The notes beneath the pieces are model-generated. The model saw nothing but the letters and a program-made list of their open reading frames with translations, had not been told where the DNA came from and did not search any database. A program made the position numbers and the translations under genes. A stretch of DNA of 64,000 nt from NCBI RefSeq assembly GCF_002846575.1, contig NZ_PJND01000007.1, positions 620,001 through 684,000 on the forward strand, given 5' to 3'. Positions 1 to 7,718 of this stretch are shown piece by piece; position 1 is the first letter of the stretch; each line of letters opens with the position of its first letter. This DNA is from Flavobacterium lindanitolerans (GTDB taxonomy: Bacteria; Bacteroidota; Bacteroidia; Flavobacteriales; Flavobacteriaceae).

Positions 1-70
1 AATTAAATACTACATCTAAAAAGCTCTAGTTTTGATGTTTCTAAAATACTTTTATACTAGTAGAAATAAC

Positions 71-424
71 TTAACTGTTTTGTTCAACGAACTTCTTAAA
101 GTCTTTCATAAAGTCAATAAATTCAGGATGGTCTAAAACGAGATCTTGCTTGTCTAATTTTCTCCCAGCACGTTGAGCCATTAAATCAATAAAAAATACT
201 CCATATTTGTTACTACGCATGTAAACATCTTCATTTCCCCAAACAAACGATTTTTCTGGGTCATTGTTTTTACTTTTATCTACACCGTCTATTATACTTT
301 GTACTATTTGAGGTGTCCAGTCAGAATCTGTAAAATTGTTTAGAACATAGTGTTCAGCTGTTTCTATCTCGACATCAAAATATTTCGCTTGAGATACTTT
401 TTGAATTGAAAATTTATATTTCAT
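71..424 (-). CDS. probable immunity protein for the adjacent toxin
   Basis: A 117-aa soluble, acidic protein with no signal peptide or membrane segment, encoded directly after the toxin gene with only 5 nt between the toxin stop and this ATG. Small size, acidity, and the position immediately 3' of a polymorphic toxin are the usual marks of a cognate immunity protein, which would bind the toxin's C-terminal nuclease domain in the cytoplasm and protect the producer and its siblings. The WGNEDVYMRSNKYGVFFIDLM stretch (about residues 62-82) followed by a helical FMKDFKKF tail resembles small immunity-like proteins of Bacteroidota as I remember them, but I cannot name the family. The function is inferred from context. 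It is the last gene of the minus-strand cassette; the 70 nt beyond it to the window edge hold nothing I recognise. Confidence 0.6.
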   Translation of the reverse strand: MKYKFSIQKVSQAKYFDVEIETAEHYVLNNFTDSDWTPQIVQSIIDGVDKSKNNDPEKSFVWGNEDVYMRSNKYGVFFIDLMAQRAGRKLDKQDLVLDHPEFIDFMKDFKKFVEQNS

Positions 425-429
425 AATAT

Positions 430-3075
430 TTAAATTTTTGGATATGCATTCATTATATTTCCTAAATCATCAACCTCGATTATTATATCAAATCCTTGGG
501 TTGAAACTCCTCGAAACCTATTAAATTGCTGGTTTGGTTTTTTTATAATTTTCTCAATTCCTTTTGGAACAGTTTTTTCATAAACATAAGCAATTTCTTG
601 TTGAATTCTAATCAAATCCCAATTTTTTGGAAACATCGATGAACCCAATTCTTTAAGGAGATAACCATCTCTATATTTTATTTTTATTTTAGCTTGAAAT
701 GGTATATCATTTGGTATGCTAGAAATTGATCTATAATTATTAGGAATAATAATTTCATCTAATTTAATTAACCCTTCTAAAATAGCAGAACCTCGGTGTC
801 CTCCTTGCGCAACTAATACTTCATCTAAATACCTAAAACCAGAGGGCAAGATCCTTTCATATATTGAGCTGTTGAATTCTCCATCTAAATGATAAAAAAA
901 TCCCCTTTCAAATTTATTCGCTAATTTTATAAAAGCAGCTTTTCGACCCTTTATTTTTTCAACGGATTCATTTAAATATTTAGTTGTTTCATCAACAGAT
1001 TTTTTAGTTTTTGAAAACAGTTCTTTTAAATAGCTTTCTACTTCGGATTTGCTTAGGCCATTGGCTATTTCTTCATTTTTATATATGAACGTATATAATC
1101 CTTCTTCATTTTTTGCAATCGCAACACCAACTTCATGTAGTTGAGCCCACCATTTTTTACGAACTAGATTATAGAAAAATTGTGCAAAAACAGTAATAGG
1201 GTCAATTAAACTATAAGTCAAGCCATTTGATAAAACTACCTTGCTTTTTACTCCCGCAAATAATTCATTTAACCATTTAAAAAGATACTCTAAAAGAAGA
1301 CCTAAATTTTTAGATTTTTCCCTAATGTAAGCAAAAATAGCTAAAAGATTTTCAAAGCCAATAACCACTTTATCAGAAAATTTAAAGACAAATTTTTCCA
1401 TGGTCTTAAAAATATTTATCAAAGAGTCTGCCAGTTTTTTAAATGCATCTGCTGCTGTTTTGGCGCCACCTGTAAACAATATTTCCAAAATAAGTTGAAT
1501 GATAAACCCAATGATATAGCCATAGTAATAGGCAACCTTGTCGAGATTGGGCATTGCTGCATTTTCGGTTAACCAGGCAAACGCCCTCGTTGGGAGAGTA
1601 AGGATAAACGCTGCACTTTTTGTAAAGAATTCGATTAAGGCTTTCAGATTTTCTTTGCTAAAAAGATTCTCGAGTGTTTCAACCATGTTTTCAATTATCT
1701 CAAAGAACAGACTGAGATAGCTTGGCAAGTTCTCCGCTATATTTTTCCCTTTTTTCTGCAATGCTGCCAAGGCCTTACAGATTATCGATAGAATGTCGAA
1801 AATTCCTTTTATCGCGTCTACAATGCTGTTTATGATTCCAACGATATAGGCATTGTACAATACGAAAACAGTTTCTGCAAAATCAAGAGCCTTACCCAAC
1901 GGATCGCCCAGAAAATCCTTTACTTTTCGTAGCATATAAAGCAGCTGATTGATGATTTTTTTAAAAAAATCAGCTTTGCCAATGGTTTTTTTGCTCTCCT
2001 TTAGAATGTTTTCTAACTCAGTAATTTTGTTTATTGCTTTGGTATTGGTTTCTTCAGGCCTGCTCTTTTTGTTTGCTTCCTGCAGGTATTTGATGCCTCC
2101 CAATCCGGGTAAAAACAGGTTTGCATTTTTTAGAGGTAGGCCGTTATCATCATAATACTGCCATTGGCTGTCGTTCAGTTTTAGTGCACCAACAAGTTCT
2201 CCAATTCCGTCTGAAATTTTCCCGATTCCTTCCAACGTAAGATCTGATGAAAACCGTACAACCCTATTCAAGGCTCCCAAGAATGCTCTTTTGACAATGA
2301 AAAAACCGCTTGATTTGTCGGCTATGTGCTCCTTGATGATTTCCTGCAAAGCGGAACTTGAGACATTGGTGTTGAAATAATCTACAACCTTACTTAGTTT
2401 TTTATAAGGAACACCCGACGATGAGGTTACGTTAGCACCGGTTTTTATCCTGATAACTGAGCCAAAAAGGTTCATGCTGTCATTGGTTTCGATAAAAAGT
2501 ACAATTTCGTTCCCGTATAAATTGTCAATGGATTGGTAGGCGGTTTCCAGCAGTGCCCCGTCTTTTGAGATAAAAAGCACTACTGAAAGCTGTTTTTCTC
2601 TTAAAATGTCGTTCAGCAAGGTTATCTTTTCCCTCTTTTTCTTCTTCATTTGTGTCGCTACTATTTCTAAACCTCCTAAGAATGTTTCCCAAGCAACAGC
2701 TCCTGCCATGTTTTTGGTAACCAAAGCGAAATATTTTTCACCAAACTTATAGATTCGTGCCTGTATGCTTAAAGTTTGAAGAAAAACCGTTGCGGAATCT
2801 GATACTTCCATAGCTGGAATAACATTGGAGTTGAGAATGTAATTTCCTTCCCTGTAATCAAGGATTTCACCGTCTTCGGCAAGTTTAAATTCATTGGGAT
2901 TTCCATCGTTCGGCTCTATTTCTACATAGATGATTTCCGTATAAGCACTGCTTTCATTTTCATTTGTTTCGTCATTTACAACACTGATTTCGTTATTGAA
3001 AGCATAAATATTGCTTTTTATGTCGGTAAAGGAATAATTCCCATAATGGAGTAGTCCATATTCTGTCGCTCTCAT
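430..3075 (-). CDS. polymorphic toxin with C-terminal EndoU-like RNase domain
   Basis: An 881-aa protein without a signal peptide. The N-terminal about 380 residues are of unknown family. Residues about 385-640 are rich in hydrophobic and amphipathic helices, possibly for membrane insertion or packing. The last about 145 residues look like the bacterial EndoU nuclease fold: a GGHR motif with candidate catalytic His760, a FPKNW motif near residue 816, and the terminal GVSTQGFDI ... GNIMNAYP pattern typical of EndoU-type toxin tips. I did not identify the second catalytic His with confidence. EndoU-family toxins cleave RNA in target cells. The gene follows the 1161-aa gene after a terminator-like palindrome and is followed after 5 nt by a probable immunity gene. 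The 3' part of the gene is much more AT-rich than the 5' part, as expected if the toxin tip is exchanged horizontally. Toxin class is fairly sure; the delivery route is unknown. Confidence 0.7.
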   Translation of the reverse strand: MRATEYGLLHYGNYSFTDIKSNIYAFNNEISVVNDETNENESSAYTEIIYVEIEPNDGNPNEFKLAEDGEILDYREGNYILNSNVIPAMEVSDSATVFLQTLSIQARIYKFGEKYFALVTKNMAGAVAWETFLGGLEIVATQMKKKKREKITLLNDILREKQLSVVLFISKDGALLETAYQSIDNLYGNEIVLFIETNDSMNLFGSVIRIKTGANVTSSSGVPYKKLSKVVDYFNTNVSSSALQEIIKEHIADKSSGFFIVKRAFLGALNRVVRFSSDLTLEGIGKISDGIGELVGALKLNDSQWQYYDDNGLPLKNANLFLPGLGGIKYLQEANKKSRPEETNTKAINKITELENILKESKKTIGKADFFKKIINQLLYMLRKVKDFLGDPLGKALDFAETVFVLYNAYIVGIINSIVDAIKGIFDILSIICKALAALQKKGKNIAENLPSYLSLFFEIIENMVETLENLFSKENLKALIEFFTKSAAFILTLPTRAFAWLTENAAMPNLDKVAYYYGYIIGFIIQLILEILFTGGAKTAADAFKKLADSLINIFKTMEKFVFKFSDKVVIGFENLLAIFAYIREKSKNLGLLLEYLFKWLNELFAGVKSKVVLSNGLTYSLIDPITVFAQFFYNLVRKKWWAQLHEVGVAIAKNEEGLYTFIYKNEEIANGLSKSEVESYLKELFSKTKKSVDETTKYLNESVEKIKGRKAAFIKLANKFERGFFYHLDGEFNSSIYERILPSGFRYLDEVLVAQGGHRGSAILEGLIKLDEIIIPNNYRSISSIPNDIPFQAKIKIKYRDGYLLKELGSSMFPKNWDLIRIQQEIAYVYEKTVPKGIEKIIKKPNQQFNRFRGVSTQGFDIIIEVDDLGNIMNAYPKI

Positions 3076-3088
3076 ATTTTGTGTGGTT

Positions 3089-3115
3089 AAAAAGCCCTGC
3101 TACATGTAGCAGGGC
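3089..3115 (-). terminator. intercistronic palindrome/terminator upstream of the toxin gene
   Basis: A perfect 22-nt palindrome (3094-3115, arm GCCCTGCTACA) followed on the minus strand by a T run (the AAAAA at 3089-3093). It has the form of an intrinsic terminator. It lies between the 1161-aa gene and the toxin gene, so it could end most transcripts before the toxin or act as an attenuator. Confidence 0.75.
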
Positions 3116-3138
3116 CTAAGGATTAATTTTGGCTTATA

Positions 3139-6100
3139 TTATGCGGTTTGGGAATTATCTCCAATCAGGGCATCTGTTTTCACAAATGATTTTACGGGAT
3201 TGCCTTCAGCATCCAATATGGGTTGTCCATCACTGTCAAACAGAGTGTTGTCGTCACAGTCGGAATTGCAAGGCAAAGCGTTGACAACATTTAAGCCCAT
3301 ACTTCCTGCCTGGATAATGGTTAGTGAAGTTGGTACGCGGCTTTCCCATGTTTCTTCTACTTCGCCTTCCTGTGTTTGCAATTCTTTGATGATAGAAACA
3401 AATAACGGATCGTCAACAGCCGGTACTTGTCCGCCATTCCAAACTTGTCCTGTAGCCATGAACCAGTTAACGGCTTCTTCAAATCCTGGACGTACGGTTA
3501 GGATTACTCTTGCCATACCGCTTTGAAGGAAAGCTCTGAATATTGGATCGTTCGCCTCGTTCGGGTTGTATATTTCTGCCCATTTTTCTTTGTTAGCCCA
3601 GTAAAATGGATAGAAATGGTAGCTCATCAAATCCCATTCAAAGGCTTGTTCTAAGAATTTAACCTGTGATGTGTAGATGTCTAATTCGGCATCATTTTTA
3701 ACTCTTAGATCTTTAGCGTTACTACCCAAAAGCATGTTTTTGCCCATATTTTCATGTCCTAACATGTAAGCAATACAGTTTTTTCGCAAAATGGTATTCT
3801 CAACCTGGCGATAGAATCCAGGATTTGTTTTTGCTTTTGCTTCTCCTGTTGCTTTTGCTACAGCCAGTTTTTCCTGATATTCAGCCAATTTTGCTTCATA
3901 AGCCTCAATGATTGCATTAAATGCTTTTAATCTCCATTGCTGTTTTGCTTTTTCAGTCAATTTGCATCTTACTGACGCGACAATATCTCCAGCAACGTGA
4001 TTTCCAAGTGTAAAGGAAACCGGTACTTCTATTTCGAAATTGTCTATAGGAAAATCTAGAGGCATGGTAGCCTGAAAGAATTTAAAAGGATTTGAAGCTG
4101 TTGTGTTACCAATAGATAAAGACAGAATATTTCCTTGATAACCATTTGTACTACTAGCATTAAAGATTCCATATGCATGAACAGCTTTATATCCTTCAGG
4201 AACTTTTATTTTGCCATTTCCAGAGTTGGACTCGGTGTCGGCTATTTTTGCCCCATTTGGATAGCCCAAGATTGCAAAGGATTCTCCCACAGTAATTTCC
4301 TCATCAGGATAAGCTTCTATTTCTGCATTGTAAATAGCAGCCCAATGCTTATAGGTATTTGGAATCAGTACGTTGCTGTCTTTTAATGGCAACAAGGTAG
4401 CAGTTCTTGGGTCAATTGGCTTTACCAAAACTTCTGTAAACCTATCTTTTTTACCGGAAGTTACTTCGTTATGGAAAGAAGACGGCTCCGGAATCATAAA
4501 CTCATACATCAAACGCTTTCCGTAATTGACAACTTTGTTTTTATAAATTTTGTCAACCCAACGATATACTCCTGAGATGTGATTATCTCCCTTACGGTTA
4601 TCAAAACCATGTGTGTCTTCTTCAGAAAACTCCTCAATAATTTTGGTCGTACGTTCTTCTTTTATTTTTTGTACGACACGATCAAGGGCCCGTTCTGTAA
4701 TTTCCTTGGCATACATAACGGCCTGACTGTTTGATGTTTCGGATGAGGTGTTGTTGGCATAGGAAGCATTTACTTCTCCTCCAAATCCTTGGCCTGATCC
4801 CCAATGAACTCCGGCTTGAACACCAATACTGGTGTCCTTGGCCATTACAGAAGCAACTTCCTGATTCATTTCATGGCGTTCTGTAGTGGAGGTATCGGTT
4901 AATTTTTCGATTTCCTGTTCGCTGCTTGTCGTATTCGTATCTTCTGTTTTTCTGGAACGCCTTGTTGTTTTTTCCTTAAACTCTCTCGCCATGATATTTT
5001 CAATATGGGAAACCTCTCCGGGAACATAGCAACAAATTTCCTGTTCTACTTTTCTGTAATCGGTAATACCTAATCTTCTAAAACCAAAGGTTCGAACCGG
5101 TTCAAGGGCAGGAGTTGTATCTGGCTCTCCGGGAGTATTTTCATCATAAATGTCAACTATTTTATAACTTCCATTTCCAGAGGCTTTTAGTTCTTGTATC
5201 ATTCCAGAAATTATTCCACCGCCTCCAACTGTACCTCTTCCTGTGATTTGTATGGCAGTGTTATTGCTCAACAGTAATTCTCCGTCAACTGTAAAATTTG
5301 TTGCCACTGAATAGTCTAATTTTTCTCTGAAAAGAGTTACCTTTAATTTGTCATCAACCCAAGTGTCATCAAAGGAAGTGCCTGAAATTATCGTTCCATT
5401 TGGAAATTTTACGTTATAGCTAGCGCCGATAACATCAGCTCCTTGTGGGGCATTGTTAAATAAAAATGTTAAAGTAGATTTTCCCAGATGGTTTTGTCCT
5501 ACAAATGAAAAGACATTCCCTAAGCCTATAGTATTTGTGTTTATAGGCGTTAAAATACCTCCATTGTTGACAATTTCCTGATTGCCCGGGTTTTGTTGAA
5601 CAAGCGTATTTGTCTCATCAATTATTCCGCTCTCCATAGCTCCAATAATTCCAGTAAGTCCGTCAAAGTCGTTTGAGAGATTCAAAATGACACTTTCCGT
5701 AAAAGCGGAAATATTAGACGAACTTAATGCAAAATCAATTTCTGAATTTGGAGTAAATTCAAAAGGAGGTACAGTGATTCCAACATATTCGACCAGTGTT
5801 TTTTCAATACCCAGATCCTTATCAGTATATTTCTTCTCAACAGTTTGAGCAGAAGCATAAATGTCTTTCACATCTTGTTCATATTGCTTATATGCATTTT
5901 CCCGAGCCAACTGTGTCGACTTATTGTATGATTTCTGGATGGCATTCAGTTCTTTTATTGTTTCCTCATATCTTAAAATTTTTTGATTGGCTAAAAACGA
6001 ATCTAGTTTTTTGTCAAGAGCCTTTGAGTTTACAGGAATTGAACGCGGAGTTCCTTTTATTGGGGTATCGTAATCGGCTCCGTTTTCAATAAAGATTTTA

Positions 6101-6624
6101 GGAATAATAACCCTGGCTTTGGCTATTTCTTTTTGTTGTTCAAATGTCAAGCTTTTATTTGCTACAAATTGATCGGCAACTAATAGCGATAAAAAGGTTT
6201 CGCGCAAATAAGGCGATTTTTGAGAAATGATTTGATAAAACAGGTTATCCCACATCTGGATTTTTGTGTTGAAATCTAAAGGGCTAATGTTTGAAGGTGT
6301 GTTTCTTGCCAATTCTAATTCAGTCAAAGAATTCCTGTTGGCGGTAAGCCATTCAGAGAATTTTAGAAATGAATTGCCCACAACAGAACCAATTTCTTTT
6401 TTTAGTTTTAAATTTTGGCTTTCAAAGCTAACAGCTAAGCTTTGTAACTGTTTTTTTCTTTCGCCGTCAGGTTCGTTTAGAATTCCGTTAAGAAAATGAC
6501 TTGCAGCATATTCTGTTGTTTCGTCGATTTGTACGAAATGGTTTTTTGTTTCAGAGTCATCGATCAACTCTGGTGCTCTCATGGTCATAAACCTGAAAAG
6601 CGTGTTTTTAATTTGTGTACTCAT
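3139..6624 (-). CDS. large protein of unknown function, putative partner or carrier of the toxin
   Basis: A 1161-aa protein with no signal peptide, lipobox or clear membrane segment; I do not recognise the family. The N-terminal about 300 residues are helical and charged, including a probable coiled coil around residues 205-270. Residues about 300-520 are richer in beta-prone, Gly/Asn/Thr-rich sequence. A KEKTTRRSRKTEDTNTTSSE-type low-complexity charged linker follows near 560-610. A long Glu/Lys helix (ERALDRVVQKIKEERTTKIIEE) leads to a conserved-looking block with GVYRWVDKIYKNKVVNYGKR. The C-terminal part carries YHFYPFYWANKEKW and GMARVILTVRPGFEEAV. It is upstream of the toxin on the same strand with a good promoter of its own. 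Context suggests a structural or delivery component for the toxin; this is inference. A phage-tail or contractile-injection part is possible but unsupported. Confidence 0.55.
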   Translation of the reverse strand: MSTQIKNTLFRFMTMRAPELIDDSETKNHFVQIDETTEYAASHFLNGILNEPDGERKKQLQSLAVSFESQNLKLKKEIGSVVGNSFLKFSEWLTANRNSLTELELARNTPSNISPLDFNTKIQMWDNLFYQIISQKSPYLRETFLSLLVADQFVANKSLTFEQQKEIAKARVIIPKIFIENGADYDTPIKGTPRSIPVNSKALDKKLDSFLANQKILRYEETIKELNAIQKSYNKSTQLARENAYKQYEQDVKDIYASAQTVEKKYTDKDLGIEKTLVEYVGITVPPFEFTPNSEIDFALSSSNISAFTESVILNLSNDFDGLTGIIGAMESGIIDETNTLVQQNPGNQEIVNNGGILTPINTNTIGLGNVFSFVGQNHLGKSTLTFLFNNAPQGADVIGASYNVKFPNGTIISGTSFDDTWVDDKLKVTLFREKLDYSVATNFTVDGELLLSNNTAIQITGRGTVGGGGIISGMIQELKASGNGSYKIVDIYDENTPGEPDTTPALEPVRTFGFRRLGITDYRKVEQEICCYVPGEVSHIENIMAREFKEKTTRRSRKTEDTNTTSSEQEIEKLTDTSTTERHEMNQEVASVMAKDTSIGVQAGVHWGSGQGFGGEVNASYANNTSSETSNSQAVMYAKEITERALDRVVQKIKEERTTKIIEEFSEEDTHGFDNRKGDNHISGVYRWVDKIYKNKVVNYGKRLMYEFMIPEPSSFHNEVTSGKKDRFTEVLVKPIDPRTATLLPLKDSNVLIPNTYKHWAAIYNAEIEAYPDEEITVGESFAILGYPNGAKIADTESNSGNGKIKVPEGYKAVHAYGIFNASSTNGYQGNILSLSIGNTTASNPFKFFQATMPLDFPIDNFEIEVPVSFTLGNHVAGDIVASVRCKLTEKAKQQWRLKAFNAIIEAYEAKLAEYQEKLAVAKATGEAKAKTNPGFYRQVENTILRKNCIAYMLGHENMGKNMLLGSNAKDLRVKNDAELDIYTSQVKFLEQAFEWDLMSYHFYPFYWANKEKWAEIYNPNEANDPIFRAFLQSGMARVILTVRPGFEEAVNWFMATGQVWNGGQVPAVDDPLFVSIIKELQTQEGEVEETWESRVPTSLTIIQAGSMGLNVVNALPCNSDCDDNTLFDSDGQPILDAEGNPVKSFVKTDALIGDNSQTA

Positions 6625-6746
6625 TTTGTTATTAATTTAAAATTTAGTGGAAATAAATCTTAGTAATAACCTTTCAAAAATTACAAAAACCGCTTTCCGG
6701 ACAGCAATGATTTAATTTTGTTTGGCTTATAAAGATTTTTACATTG

Positions 6747-6778
6747 CAAATATAGAAGAAAATAATCTACAAAACAAA
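6747..6778 (-). promoter_or_regulatory. promoter for the carrier/toxin cassette
   Basis: On the minus strand, TTTG (6775-6778) is followed after exactly 20 nt by TATATTTG (6747-6754), matching the Bacteroidota promoter consensus TTTG-N17-23-TAnnTTTG. The expected start is near 6740, giving an untranslated leader of about 115 nt before the 1161-aa gene. It lies in the 363-bp divergent region 6625-6987, which otherwise contains only AT-rich DNA, where the divergent regulator would be expected to bind. Confidence 0.6.
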
Positions 6779-6954
6779 TTAAAATAAGATTATTTTCAAA
6801 TATTTTATAATTCGCTTATAATTACCTTTATATTGTCAATTACATTGTGCACTGCTTATAAACAAGCCCTATAAAACAAGTAAAACCAAATGATTGTCTT
6901 TGTTTAAAATGAGTACTATTTTCTTATTTTTAATTTTATTATAGATTTTTTTCG

Positions 6955-6962
6955 TAATTTTG
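6955..6962 (+). promoter_or_regulatory. candidate -7 element of the S24-type regulator gene
   Basis: TAATTTTG fits the Bacteroidota -7 consensus TAnnTTTG and lies 25 nt upstream of the regulator ATG. No TTG was found at the proper -33 distance, so support is partial. Confidence 0.35.
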
Positions 6963-6987
6963 CTCAATAAAACAATATTATAATCAT

Positions 6988-7686
6988 ATGGTTTCAGAAA
7001 GAGTAGGAGAATATATGGCTAAAAAAGGCATAAGTTATTATGCTTTTGAAAATAGCATCGGCGCCAGCAGAGGAAGTATTTCTAAAGCTGTTAAAGAAGG
7101 AAAAAGTATCGGGTCGCAGGTATTGGAAAAAATTATTTCTGTTTATACGGATTTAAATCCAACATGGCTTCTCACTGGGCAAGGAAATATTTTTGTAGAT
7201 AACGAAGAAATCCTGAACAACAAGCAGATTGAAATGTATAGGCTAAAGACGGATAGTTTTGTTGAAAATCAGCAGATACCGCTGTATGATATTGAAGCTG
7301 TAGCGGGGTTGGTGCCTCTTTTTCAGGATAGTAAATCGCAGGATCCGATTGATCATATTTCGATTCCACATCTACCAAAATGCGATGGTGCGGTATATGT
7401 AACGGGAGATAGTATGTATCCGCTTTTGAAAAGTGGCGATATAGTACTGTATAAGGAAATACATGACGTAGCCAATGAGATTTTCTGGGGCGAAATGTAC
7501 CTTCTGGGAATCGATATGAGCGGCGAAGAGTATGTAACTGTGAAATATATACAGAAATCTGAAAATCCGGGCTGTGTGAGGCTCGTAAGCCAAAATAAGC
7601 ACCATCAGGATAAAGATGTAGAACTTTCAAAAATAAAAGCGCTGGCACTTGTAAAAGCCAGTATCAGGATTAATGCAATGAATTAA
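6988..7686 (+). CDS. HTH transcriptional regulator with S24 (LexA/CI-like) peptidase domain
   Basis: A 232-aa protein. Residues about 1-65 form a helix-turn-helix domain of the kind found in phage-type repressors (SIGASRGSISKAVKEG is the recognition region). Residues about 95-230 form an S24 peptidase-like domain with the catalytic Ser142 in GDSMYP and the general-base Lys186 in TVKY. An Ala106-Gly107 pair in the linker (EAVAG) sits where LexA and CI proteins cleave themselves. In that family, RecA filaments formed after DNA damage trigger self-cleavage and derepression. The gene is divergent from the carrier/toxin cassette with a 363-bp shared upstream region, so control of that cassette is plausible but inferred. 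It ends in a strong bidirectional terminator. Confidence 0.85.
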   Translation: MVSERVGEYMAKKGISYYAFENSIGASRGSISKAVKEGKSIGSQVLEKIISVYTDLNPTWLLTGQGNIFVDNEEILNNKQIEMYRLKTDSFVENQQIPLYDIEAVAGLVPLFQDSKSQDPIDHISIPHLPKCDGAVYVTGDSMYPLLKSGDIVLYKEIHDVANEIFWGEMYLLGIDMSGEEYVTVKYIQKSENPGCVRLVSQNKHHQDKDVELSKIKALALVKASIRINAMN

Positions 7687-7687
7687 A

Positions 7688-7715
7688 AAAAGGCGGACAA
7701 TTTTGTCCGCCTTTT
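7688..7715. terminator. bidirectional terminator between the regulator and the M1 peptidase genes
   Basis: A hairpin with arms AGGCGGACAA (7691-7700) and TTGTCCGCCT (7703-7712), an A run on the left and a T run on the right. It serves the converging plus-strand regulator gene and minus-strand peptidase gene. Confidence 0.9.
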
Positions 7716-7718
7716 TAT

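Noticed and set aside
3139..6624. Assignment of the 1161-aa protein as a type VI or contractile-injection sheath/tip component
   Set aside because: No VgrG, PAAR, sheath, baseplate or AAA+ genes are nearby and no motif of those families is visible; kept as unknown.
7172..7648. 158-codon minus-strand frame opposite the S24 regulator
   Set aside because: It lies wholly antisense to a gene with clear HTH and S24 motifs, and its product has no domain-like features.
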